A DNA stretch of 7,527 nt from UBA9547 sp044349205 (GTDB taxonomy: Bacteria > Bacteroidota > Bacteroidia > Cytophagales > UBA9547). The DNA is taken from the NCBI GenBank assembly GCA_044349205.1, contig JBIKRJ010000118.1, forward strand, positions 1 to 7,527, given 5' to 3'. The position numbers were made by a program, and so were the translations under genes. Shown piece after piece: positions 1-6,105 of the stretch (positions are counted from its first letter, which is position 1; each line of letters opens with the position of its first letter). The notes under the pieces are model-generated. The model worked only from the letters and a program-made list of their open reading frames with translations. It did no database searches and was not told where the DNA came from.

Positions 1-340
1 TTTCCAAATACTCGGGCGACATGTTCCAAGTTACGGTTTCGGAATCGACAAAGTAGGGGATAGCTTTTTGGTAAGTGATGGGAAAAGCCGAAGCCGCAAA
101 AGTAAAGCTTGGGCACATCACAATGTCGTTTTCGCCCACACCCAAGGCAACAAGAGCCAAATGCAAAGCTGCTGTGGCCGAACTTAGTGCCACAACATGT
201 TTTGTGTTTGCAAGAGCCGAAAAATCAGATTCGAAACGAGCCAACACATCATCACCTTTCCCGGCCTCGCACAAATGCAAGGCATTCATCAAATGTTCGG
301 GTAAAACTCCCGAAAAGTCGGGCGGTGAAAGAGGGCGCAT
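1..340 (-). CDS. DegT/DnrJ/EryC1/StrS family PLP-dependent sugar aminotransferase, N-terminal part (runs off left edge)
   Basis: My translation of the minus strand from the ATG at 340-338 is open for 113 residues to the window edge. It begins MRPLSPPDF, like the 'PLSPP' opening of this family, and residues 53-63 (SSATAALHLAL) with the following LGVGENDIVMCPSFTFAASA match the family's N-terminal cofactor-binding segment. The catalytic lysine lies beyond the window, so activity cannot be checked. By family knowledge these enzymes transfer an amino group from glutamate to a nucleotide-linked keto-sugar; the neighbouring PglD/NeuD-type acetyltransferase suggests a PglE-like role making a UDP-4-amino sugar. 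A TAA lies in frame four codons upstream (352-350) and is the stop of the preceding gene, so the ATG at 340 is the natural start, 9 bases after that stop. Last visible gene of the minus-strand operon. Family assignment is firm; substrate is inference. Confidence 0.88.
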   Translation of the reverse strand, partial: MRPLSPPDFSGVLPEHLMNALHLCEAGKGDDVLARFESDFSALANTKHVVALSSATAALHLALVALGVGENDIVMCPSFTFAASAFPITYQKAIPYFVDSETVTWNMSPEYLE

Positions 341-349
341 GGGTAGTTT

Positions 350-964
350 TTAGTCTTTACGCAACGATTTTACCACTTTTCCTGGGACACCTGCCACAAG
401 ACTAAAATCAGGAATGTCTTCTGTCACAGAACTTCCCGCCGATATTTGACACCACTGGCCAATTTTTACAAAAGGCGCTACCGCGGCATTGGCGCCTACA
501 AGTGTACCTTTTCCTATTTGAGCGTGGCCACACACCACGGCACCAGGGGCTATGTGTACAAAATCTTCTATATGGCAGTCGTGCTCCACTACCGATCTGG
601 TGTTTAATATCACATGGTTTCCTATCCTTGCATCGGCATGCACGATGGCACCTTGCAACACCATACTTCCCTGTCCAATTTCAGAAATAGATGAAATTAT
701 GTTTTTGTAATAAATGGCTTTTCCAAACGTGTGAGATACTTTTTGGACAATTTTTTCTCTGATTTCGTTGTTACCAATGGTCACAATAAGTTTGGCTTCG
801 GCAAATGTGTGGGCGTCGTACTTTTCAAATACATGTATGCCTTTGAACACTTTGTTTTTGGGAGCATCGTCAAAAAAACCGACAACTTCTTTTCCTTCGG
901 AAAGCAAACATTCCAAGACCACTTTGGCATGACCGCCCGAACCATATAAAAGATATTGTTCCAA
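350..964 (-). CDS. NeuD/PglD-family sugar acetyltransferase (left-handed beta-helix)
   Basis: This 204-residue protein has the two-part build of the NeuD/PglD family and its usual length. Residues 4-35 form a Rossmann-like nucleotide-sugar binding unit with YGSGGHAKVV at 7-16 and FFDD at 30-33. From about residue 95 to the end there are hexapeptide repeats of a left-handed beta-helix (IGQGSMVLQGAIV, IGNHVIL, IGKGTLVGANAAV, IGQWCQISAGSSV), which bind acetyl-CoA in trimers. H128 in VVEHDC and H137 in FVHIAP align with the two active-site histidines known in Campylobacter PglD; the C-terminal VAGVPGKVV is also typical. It probably N-acetylates the amino sugar made by the downstream aminotransferase. 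The start is TTG at 964-962: no in-frame ATG precedes the Rossmann motif, and an in-frame TAA (970-968, the Nudix stop) lies only two codons upstream. An O-acetyltransferase role (as for sialic acid NeuD) cannot be excluded. Confidence 0.9.
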   Translation of the reverse strand: MEQYLLYGSGGHAKVVLECLLSEGKEVVGFFDDAPKNKVFKGIHVFEKYDAHTFAEAKLIVTIGNNEIREKIVQKVSHTFGKAIYYKNIISSISEIGQGSMVLQGAIVHADARIGNHVILNTRSVVEHDCHIEDFVHIAPGAVVCGHAQIGKGTLVGANAAVAPFVKIGQWCQISAGSSVTEDIPDFSLVAGVPGKVVKSLRKD

Positions 965-967
965 GTT

Positions 968-1522
968 TTACAAATTGAAAATTCTGGCGGCCTTCAGCAA
1001 ACCTCCTACACTCAGGGAATCGGTTATCTCATCTTTCATCACCATGTTTACCGCTTCTTTCAACGGAAGTTTCCAAATCTTCAATTCTTCCGTGTCTTCA
1101 AATTCGGTTTCGCCCTCGGTAAGTTCCTCGGCCAAATACACCCAACCTTCCTCGTCTGTCACCGAATTGGAAGTGTGTATACGGGCTATCAAAGTCCATT
1201 TTTCGGCAGTATATCCAGTTTCTTCTTTCAGCTCTCTTTTGGCCGATTCAAGCTTGTCGATGTGCACAGGCCCGCCTCCCATGGGTATTTCCCATGAATA
1301 TTCATTCAGCGAATAGCGATATTGGCCTACCAGCCAAGTATTTAAGTGTTTGTCTACCGGAATAATGCCGATGGCTAAATTTTTGAAACTTACCACCCCG
1401 TATATGCCATTTCCACCTTTGGGGTTTAATACCTGGTCTTCGCGTACATGAATCCAGGGATTGTCGTAAATGTCTTTGCTAGACAGTGTTTTCCAAGGAT
1501 TTTGGTGTAAGTCTTTGGTCAT
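968..1522 (-). CDS. Nudix hydrolase, ADP-ribose pyrophosphatase-like
   Basis: The 184-residue protein contains a Nudix box at about residues 82-104, with the metal-binding core RELKEETGY at 96-104 intact (R96, E97, E100, E101, G103). The residue at position 88, where the consensus GX5EX7REUXEEXGU has its first glutamate, is isoleucine, although spacing is preserved and an aspartate follows at 89. The preceding QYRYSLNEYSWEIPMGGG resembles the ADP-ribose/nucleotide-sugar pyrophosphatase subgroup. Such enzymes hydrolyse a nucleoside diphosphate linked to another group, giving a nucleoside monophosphate and a phosphorylated product. Its ATG overlaps the stop of the upstream glycosyltransferase gene (ATGA at 1522-1519), and the next gene begins 3 bases after its TAA, so it is embedded in the amino-sugar operon. 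Nucleotide-sugar turnover is a plausible role, but housekeeping ADP-ribose clearance is equally possible. Confidence 0.88.
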   Translation of the reverse strand: MTKDLHQNPWKTLSSKDIYDNPWIHVREDQVLNPKGGNGIYGVVSFKNLAIGIIPVDKHLNTWLVGQYRYSLNEYSWEIPMGGGPVHIDKLESAKRELKEETGYTAEKWTLIARIHTSNSVTDEEGWVYLAEELTEGETEFEDTEELKIWKLPLKEAVNMVMKDEITDSLSVGGLLKAARIFNL

Positions 1523-2691
1523 TTATGGGTTCTGTTTAAAGAAAGAATGCTGTTGAAAAAGCTACCCAATAGCAGTTGTACCCCCATCAAAAGCGAGAGG
1601 GTAGAAGGTATGACAATACGTAGGGCAACTTCGGGGTTCAGCTCGCCAAAAGATTCTTTGCTCCAATTGCGTAGCGCAAACAGAGTGCCCGCAACACCTA
1701 GCCCAATCAAAAACAACGAGGCGGAAATGCCCAATTCCAAGGAAAGTGGTTTCAAGTAATTTCGAAAACGGTCCGATTCGGGCAAAATGCCCACATTCAT
1801 GCCGAAAAGCCGCGCGTGGAAATAAAACATCACACTTTGAAAGCCCACCAGCACCGCTATCGACATGTAAATGAGGGTATTGATATCGAACACGACAGTG
1901 CCTATTTGCACAGGCCCCATTACCAAAAATGCGCTTGAAAAAATGCCAAAAATTATGAGAAACAAGCCAGGATATAAAAACAGCCAAGTGGGGGCGTACA
2001 TCAGCATAAAGCGCAAATGACGCCAGCCATCGCGCCAGGTACGCAAATGCGGCGGACGGCTGCGCCCGTCGGGATAGAGTTTGATGGGTACTTCGGTAAT
2101 GCTCATTTCGAGCAAAGTAGCTTTCATCACCATTTCGGAGGCAAACTCCATGCCCGTGGTTTGGGTGTCCATTTTCAAAAAAGCTTTTTTGCTAAAACCG
2201 CGCATACCGCAATGAAAATCGCCAATGGCGCTTTTGAAAAACAATCTGCCAATAAAAGAAAGCACAGGGTTGCCCAAATAGTAGTGCAAAAAGGGCATCG
2301 CACCCGATTCAATGCCGCCTTTGAAACGGTTGCCCATCACCAAGTCATATCCTTCGCGCAGTTTTTCTACATAGGGCATCAAATTCGAAAAATCATAACT
2401 GTCGTCCGAATCGCCCATCACCACATAGTCTCCCTTGGCAGCCAAAATACCGCCTCGCAGCGCACTTCCATATCCTTTAGAAGGAATGTTTACGACCCGT
2501 GCACCATTGCGGGTGGCAATTTCTTGCGAACCGTCGGTACTGCCATTGTCGGCCACAATCACTTCGCCTTTTAACTGGTGTTTTTCGAAAAATCGGTTTG
2601 CTTTTTGCACACACACTTCCAATGTTTCGGCCTCGTTCAGGCAGGGCATCACCACACTTAATTCAATCGAGTTTTCGGAGTTGGAAATCAT
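1519..2691 (-). CDS. Membrane-anchored family 2 glycosyltransferase, polyprenyl-phosphate sugar transferase-like
   Basis: The 390-residue protein has an N-terminal GT-A fold domain (about residues 9-225): VVMPCLNEAETLE at 13-25, VADNGSTDGS at 46-55, GYGSALRGGI at 73-82, the acidic GDSDD metal and nucleotide-sugar site at 93-97, and GNRF at 120-123. A C-terminal part carries about four predicted membrane helices (roughly 234-258, 271-292, 321-341, 358-382). This build matches dolichyl/undecaprenyl-phosphate glucose or mannose synthases and GtrB-like enzymes, which move a sugar from a nucleotide donor to polyprenyl phosphate at the inner face of the cytoplasmic membrane. It is first in the minus-strand operon, starting at the ATG at 2691-2689 and ending in a 4-base overlap with the Nudix gene. 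A candidate promoter lies just upstream. The transferred sugar and acceptor cannot be read from sequence. Confidence 0.9.
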   Translation of the reverse strand: MISNSENSIELSVVMPCLNEAETLEVCVQKANRFFEKHQLKGEVIVADNGSTDGSQEIATRNGARVVNIPSKGYGSALRGGILAAKGDYVVMGDSDDSYDFSNLMPYVEKLREGYDLVMGNRFKGGIESGAMPFLHYYLGNPVLSFIGRLFFKSAIGDFHCGMRGFSKKAFLKMDTQTTGMEFASEMVMKATLLEMSITEVPIKLYPDGRSRPPHLRTWRDGWRHLRFMLMYAPTWLFLYPGLFLIIFGIFSSAFLVMGPVQIGTVVFDINTLIYMSIAVLVGFQSVMFYFHARLFGMNVGILPESDRFRNYLKPLSLELGISASLFLIGLGVAGTLFALRNWSKESFGELNPEVALRIVIPSTLSLLMGVQLLLGSFFNSILSLNRTHK

Positions 2692-2706
2692 GCGTATCTA
2701 ATTCGA

Positions 2707-2735
2707 CAAATTTAATGGGAAATTGCATATCGCAA
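2707..2735 (-). promoter_or_regulatory. Candidate Bacteroidota promoter for the minus-strand glycosyltransferase operon
   Basis: On the minus strand, TAAATTTG (complement of 2707-2714) is an exact fit to the Bacteroidota -7 consensus TAnnTTTG, and TTG (complement of 2733-2735) lies 18 bases upstream, within the 17-23 spacing described for Flavobacterium promoters. Transcription would begin near 2700, leaving a very short leader of about 10 bases before the ATG at 2691. The short leader and the AT-rich setting lower confidence. Confidence 0.4.
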
Positions 2736-2783
2736 TGCTGATTCCTTGAGAGTTGTGAATTGTGGACTTCGGTTAAGGCAAGA

Positions 2784-2808
2784 ACCATTTGAATTCTTAC
2801 TAATTTCG
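2784..2808 (+). promoter_or_regulatory. Possible promoter region of hemL
   Basis: TAATTTCG at 2801-2808 fits the -7 consensus TAnnTTTG with one mismatch and lies 18 bases before the ATG at 2827, but I see no TTG at the right distance upstream. The alternative ACCATTTG at 2784-2791 has TTG at 2760-2762, 21 bases upstream, but lacks the leading TA. One of these probably serves hemL; sequence alone does not decide. Confidence 0.3.
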
Positions 2809-2826
2809 CCATGTAAATGAATTGTG

Positions 2827-4116
2827 ATGTCAACAGAAAAAAGCCATAGATTATTTGAGCAAGCTAAAAACCACATACCGGGCGGGGTCAATTCGCCAGT
2901 GCGTGCTTTCAAGGCGGTAGGGGGCAACCCACTCTTTATTCAATCGGCAAAAGGGGCTTATTTGTACGATGCCGACGGCAATGCCTACGTGGACATGATA
3001 AATTCTTGGGGTCCCATGATACTAGGCCATGCCAGGCAAGAGGTGATTGAAGCCGTAGGCGAAGCGCTTGCTCATTCTTTTTCTTTTGGCGCTCCATCCG
3101 AAAAGGAAGTGCAAATGGCCGAATTGATTTGCCAAATGGTGCCATCTATCGAAAAGGTACGTATGGTCAATTCGGGTACTGAAGCCACCATGTCGGCCAT
3201 TAGGTTGGCTAGGGGCTACACGGGCAAAAACAAAATCATCAAGTTTGAGGGTTGCTACCACGGTCATGGCGATTCTTTTTTGATAGCCGCTGGTAGTGGT
3301 GTGGTTACGATGGGCTCGCCCGATAGTGCAGGCGTTACACAGGGCGTTGCCAACGATACGCTTACTGCTCCTTACAACGATTTGTCCGCTGTGCAATCTT
3401 TACTTTACGTCAACCGAGGCCACGTGGCAGCCATTATTTTAGAGCCTGTAGTGGGCAATATGGGTTGTGTGTTGCCAGAAGAAGGATTTTTGAAAGGCAT
3501 ACGTGCCCTGTGCGACCAAGAAAAAGTTGTCTTGATTTTCGACGAGGTCATGACAGGTTTTCGGCTTGCAAAAGGTGGGGCGCAGGAAAGGTTTGGCATT
3601 ACCCCCGACATGACCACGCTAGGAAAAATAATTGGAGGCGGCATGCCTGTAGGTGCCTATGGCGGAAAAAAAGAAATCATGGATTTTGTCTCGCCCTTGG
3701 GCCCTGTGTATCAAGCAGGCACACTTTCTGGCAATCCCATAGCGATGACTGCTGGATTGTGCATGTTGCGCTATTTGAATACGCACCCAGAAACTTATAC
3801 TTATCTTGAAAAAATTAGTTCCTACATTGTGTCAGGAATCAAGGATAGTTTGCAGGCATTGGGTTTGCCATTCACTGTCAATCAAATAGGTTCGATGTAC
3901 AGTTTGTTTTTTACCAACCAAAAAGTAAAGGACTTTGCCACTGCCAAAACTTCCGATACCCACAGGTTTGCACGCTACTTTCAATCTATGTTGTACCAAG
4001 GTATTTATTTGGCACCCTCGCAGTTCGAAAGTTTGTTTGTTTCCACGGCTATTACCGAAGAAATTGCCGACAAAATCAGGGAAGCCAACCATCACTCTTT
4101 AAACCAACTCGTATGA
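2827..4116 (+). CDS. hemL: Glutamate-1-semialdehyde 2,1-aminomutase
   Basis: HemL converts glutamate-1-semialdehyde to 5-aminolevulinate using pyridoxal phosphate, the committed C5-pathway step towards haem and other tetrapyrroles in the cytoplasm. The 429-residue protein has the family's usual length and landmark motifs: IPGGVNSPVRAF at 17-28, NSGTEATM at 115-122 (phosphate binding), YHGHGD at 144-149, the cofactor-ring aspartate in LIFDEVMTGFR at 236-246 (D239), and TTLGKIIGGGMPVGAYGG at 263-280 with the catalytic K267, followed by QAGTLSGNP at 296-304. I chose ATG at 2827 over the immediately preceding in-frame GTG at 2824 because MSTEKS aligns well with other HemL starts. Its stop TGA (4114-4116) overlaps the ATG of the next gene. 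Transcribed divergently from the glycosyltransferase operon. I see no hemA or other tetrapyrrole gene in the window. Confidence 0.97.
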   Translation: MSTEKSHRLFEQAKNHIPGGVNSPVRAFKAVGGNPLFIQSAKGAYLYDADGNAYVDMINSWGPMILGHARQEVIEAVGEALAHSFSFGAPSEKEVQMAELICQMVPSIEKVRMVNSGTEATMSAIRLARGYTGKNKIIKFEGCYHGHGDSFLIAAGSGVVTMGSPDSAGVTQGVANDTLTAPYNDLSAVQSLLYVNRGHVAAIILEPVVGNMGCVLPEEGFLKGIRALCDQEKVVLIFDEVMTGFRLAKGGAQERFGITPDMTTLGKIIGGGMPVGAYGGKKEIMDFVSPLGPVYQAGTLSGNPIAMTAGLCMLRYLNTHPETYTYLEKISSYIVSGIKDSLQALGLPFTVNQIGSMYSLFFTNQKVKDFATAKTSDTHRFARYFQSMLYQGIYLAPSQFESLFVSTAITEEIADKIREANHHSLNQLV

Positions 4117-4514
4117 AAACGTCTTTCACAATCATTTTAAGTTTGATTTCGTTTTTTGGCTTTGCCCAAAAAAGGGGTAAAGAAGTATGGAAATTGGTGC
4201 AAGTGCGCAACGGTGCCAAGATGTTTCCTGTACCCAGCCAAAACAACGAATTTGGCCTTTCGATAAAGATAAAAAAGTTCAGTGGGTATATTGGTTGCAA
4301 TCGTTTTAGCGGCAAGTTGGAATACACCAAGGGCGACAACATCAGGCCTGTGACTTTGGTTTCGACCAAGATGGGCTGCCCCGACAATCTTAGTTCGTTG
4401 GAATACGCCACCATGGAAGCCATACAGCTTTCAGACAGGTTGGTTATCAAGGGTACAAAAGCGGAATTTTTCAACCAAAACCGCCTGATGTTGCAATTGG
4501 AGAAGTTCCATTAA
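4113..4514 (+). CDS. Small secreted META-domain (HslJ-like) protein
   Basis: The 133-residue protein starts with a signal peptide (MKTSFTIILSLISFFGFAQ, cleavage probably after A18) and continues as a single META/HslJ-like domain. The family hallmarks are visible: GYIGCNRFSGKLEY at 58-71 and the VSTKMGCPDN segment at 83-92, with cysteines C62 and C89 that may form a disulfide, then a helical segment (LEYATMEAI) and LVIKGTKAEFF...LMLQLEK at the end. META domains occur in periplasmic or surface proteins, including E. coli HslJ (linked to novobiocin resistance), and their molecular function is poorly known. The gene overlaps the hemL stop by four bases (ATGA), so translation is probably coupled, yet nothing in the protein suggests a tetrapyrrole role. 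At its 3' end it meets the oppositely oriented lipoprotein gene; the stops overlap. Confidence 0.85.
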   Translation: MKTSFTIILSLISFFGFAQKRGKEVWKLVQVRNGAKMFPVPSQNNEFGLSIKIKKFSGYIGCNRFSGKLEYTKGDNIRPVTLVSTKMGCPDNLSSLEYATMEAIQLSDRLVIKGTKAEFFNQNRLMLQLEKFH

Positions 4515-5065
4515 GGCGTTGCCACCGCAATGTCGCTGTAGTTTTGAATCAACACATCGTTGGTTTCCAGAGTGTTGCTGCTATTGCCACTGTTGTCTTT
4601 AATGTAGATCTGAAATTTCAGGGTGTAACTATTGGTGTCTTTTATCACCGACCTAAAATCTAATGTTGGACCATAATTCAATATGCCTTCAATTGGGCCT
4701 TGTCTTCCGTCGGGGTTCAAAGACGGGAATCGGCCATTTTTGTCTATGAAATAGAGGAAATTATTATTTGTGTCATACACTGGTATTTGGCTGTAGCCAT
4801 TTTCTGTTTTTCTAAGCACTTTGCAAAACAAGTTTAAACCAGCGTTGCTATTGTCTGTCCCCAAATCGCCATCGCCATCTTTGAAATATAGGGAGATGGT
4901 TACCGAGTCGCGTTTCGAAATAATGCCCACGCCATAGCTTGTAATGGTTTGTTTATTGACAGAAAGAAATGTTATTTCGGGTGTTTTCGGAAAATTGGGC
5001 CGTTTTTTGCAGGCCAACAGAAGCGATGCCAACAGCAAAATAAAAATTTGTCCGATAGGTTTCAT
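4511..5065 (-). CDS. Putative lipoprotein with acidic, possibly calcium-binding, loop; function unknown
   Basis: From the ATG at 5065-5063 the 184-residue protein has a short charged start, a hydrophobic helix and a lipobox LLLAC at 15-19, so C19 should be lipidated. The mature start C-K-K-R-P lacks the acidic run used as a surface-export signal by many Bacteroidota lipoproteins, suggesting a periplasm-facing protein (inference). A beta-rich region follows with SVTISLYFKDGDGDLGTDNS at 54-73, an Asp/Gly loop like calcium-binding loops, and an aromatic- and Asn-rich stretch at 98-125. I recognise the type as a Bacteroidota family of hypothetical lipoproteins but know no function. Longer starts exist at 5080 (ATG) and 5101 (TTG), but 5065 places the signal peptide correctly and fits the candidate promoter just upstream. 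Convergent with the META-domain gene. Confidence 0.8.
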   Translation of the reverse strand: MKPIGQIFILLLASLLLACKKRPNFPKTPEITFLSVNKQTITSYGVGIISKRDSVTISLYFKDGDGDLGTDNSNAGLNLFCKVLRKTENGYSQIPVYDTNNNFLYFIDKNGRFPSLNPDGRQGPIEGILNYGPTLDFRSVIKDTNSYTLKFQIYIKDNSGNSSNTLETNDVLIQNYSDIAVATP

Positions 5066-5085
5066 TTGGTCAACTTGCATGTTGG

Positions 5086-5093
5086 CAAAGTTA
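5086..5093 (-). promoter_or_regulatory. Candidate -7 element of the lipoprotein gene promoter
   Basis: The minus strand reads TAACTTTGCC across this site, an exact TAnnTTTG match followed by C as is common in Bacteroidota. A weak -33 (CTG, one mismatch to TTG) is found about 21 bases upstream. Transcription would start near 5080, which favours the ATG at 5065 for the lipoprotein over the longer TTG start at 5101. The element sits between the two divergent start codons, directly before the LuxE-like ATG at 5103 on the other strand. Confidence 0.45.
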
Positions 5094-5102
5094 CAAAGCA
5101 AA

Positions 5103-6098
5103 ATGGGATTCGTGCAGGAATATAAATCGGACTTGCTCCACTTGGGCGATGTTCGTTTTTTGCAAAAATCCTTGGAAGCATTTCGTTTTCAATATGAAAA
5201 TAACGACTTGTACCGGCAATATGTCAATGCCTTGAAAATAAATGCACAAGAGGTTCAAAGTCTGGAACAAATACCCTTTTTGCCTATTTCATTTTTCAAG
5301 CATCATCCGATAGTGTCCACTACTGAAATTTATGAAAATTTCTTTGAAAGTAGCGGCACTACTGGGAGCCATCGCAGTAGGCTGTATTTTTACGACAGCG
5401 ATTTCTATTTGCAAAATGCGGCTGCGATATTTGAAAGTTTTTTTGGTGCATTGTCCGGCTATTCTTTCTTTTTTTTGCTGCCCAATTATCTCGAAAGAAA
5501 ACATTCGTCGCTAGTGGCTATGGCCAACTATTTTTTTCAAAAATCAGACCAGCGTTTTGGCGGATTTTATTTACACGATTTCCCCGCTTTGCACCAAGAC
5601 CTGCTAAAAGCGCTCCATTCAAAAAAACAAAAGGTAGTGCTTTGGGGTGTTACTTTTGCTTTGCTCGATTTTGCCAAATCATTTGAGGCGGAATACGAAA
5701 ATTTGACCGTTTTCGAAACTGGCGGCATGAAAGGAAGAGGCCAAGAGCCACTTAGGAGCGAAGTGTATGAAGTGTTGAAATCGAAATGGAAATGCAGCCA
5801 CATTCATTCCGAATACGGCATGACGGAATTGTTTTCGCAAGCCTATTCTATTGAAAACGAGTTTTTTACCACTCCTTCTACAATGAAAGTCTTCATTCGC
5901 GAAATGGAAGACCCTTTGAATGTACATAGTAGGTACAACGAAAGAGGAGGGATAAACATTATAGACCTTGCCAACATCGATACCTGTTGTTTTATTGAAA
6001 CACAAGATGTTGGTTTGCTACATGAAAAAGGATTTCAAATACTTGGCCGTTTCGACAATTCAGAGGTAAGGGGTTGTAATTTGATGTGGACAAATTGA
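5103..6098 (+). CDS. LuxE/PaaK-like acyl-protein synthetase family protein (adenylate-forming)
   Basis: The 331-residue protein matches the LuxE-type acyl-protein synthetase family. Seen in order: FRFQYENNDLYRQY at 27-40, IPFLPISFFK at 57-66, the glycine/serine/threonine nucleotide loop FESSGTTGS at 81-89, LLPNYLERKHSSLV at 125-138, ETGGMKGRG at 205-213, SEYGMTEL at 236-243 (like the YGxTE motif of adenylate-forming enzymes), and ETQDVGLLHEKGFQILGRFDNSEVRG at 299-324, which resembles the late A7/A8 region. LuxE in luminous bacteria activates a fatty acid as acyl-AMP and passes it to a cysteine near its own C-terminus; here C325 lies six residues from the end, a candidate acceptor (inference). 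No luxC, luxD or luxAB is nearby, so the role is not bioluminescence. ATG at 5103 gives a family-like start; an ATG at 5079 would add eight residues. The next gene follows after 7 bases. Confidence 0.82.
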   Translation: MGFVQEYKSDLLHLGDVRFLQKSLEAFRFQYENNDLYRQYVNALKINAQEVQSLEQIPFLPISFFKHHPIVSTTEIYENFFESSGTTGSHRSRLYFYDSDFYLQNAAAIFESFFGALSGYSFFFLLPNYLERKHSSLVAMANYFFQKSDQRFGGFYLHDFPALHQDLLKALHSKKQKVVLWGVTFALLDFAKSFEAEYENLTVFETGGMKGRGQEPLRSEVYEVLKSKWKCSHIHSEYGMTELFSQAYSIENEFFTTPSTMKVFIREMEDPLNVHSRYNERGGINIIDLANIDTCCFIETQDVGLLHEKGFQILGRFDNSEVRGCNLMWTN

Positions 6099-6105
6099 CA
6101 ATGAG

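Noticed and set aside
2017..2574. Long plus-strand open frame (about 185 codons) opposite the family 2 glycosyltransferase
   Set aside because: It is antisense to a gene with clear family motifs; its translation shows no domain and is low-complexity in Ala/His/Phe, as expected of a shadow frame.
3022..3396. Minus-strand open frame of about 124 codons inside hemL
   Set aside because: Antisense to the strongly supported hemL frame, with no recognisable motif.
4076..4474. Minus-strand open frame of about 132 codons opposite the META-domain gene
   Set aside because: The plus-strand frame has a signal peptide and META-domain motifs and couples to hemL; the antisense frame shows none of these.
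4944..5102. Longer N-terminus for the LuxE-like protein from an upstream start at 4944
   Set aside because: The extra 53 residues lie antisense to the lipoprotein N-terminus, do not look like this family, and would require translation through the divergent control region. The ATG at 5103 gives a family-like start.
5103..6098. Bioluminescence function for the LuxE-like gene
   Set aside because: No luxA, luxB, luxC or luxD homologue is present in the window, and LuxE-like proteins occur in non-luminous Bacteroidota.
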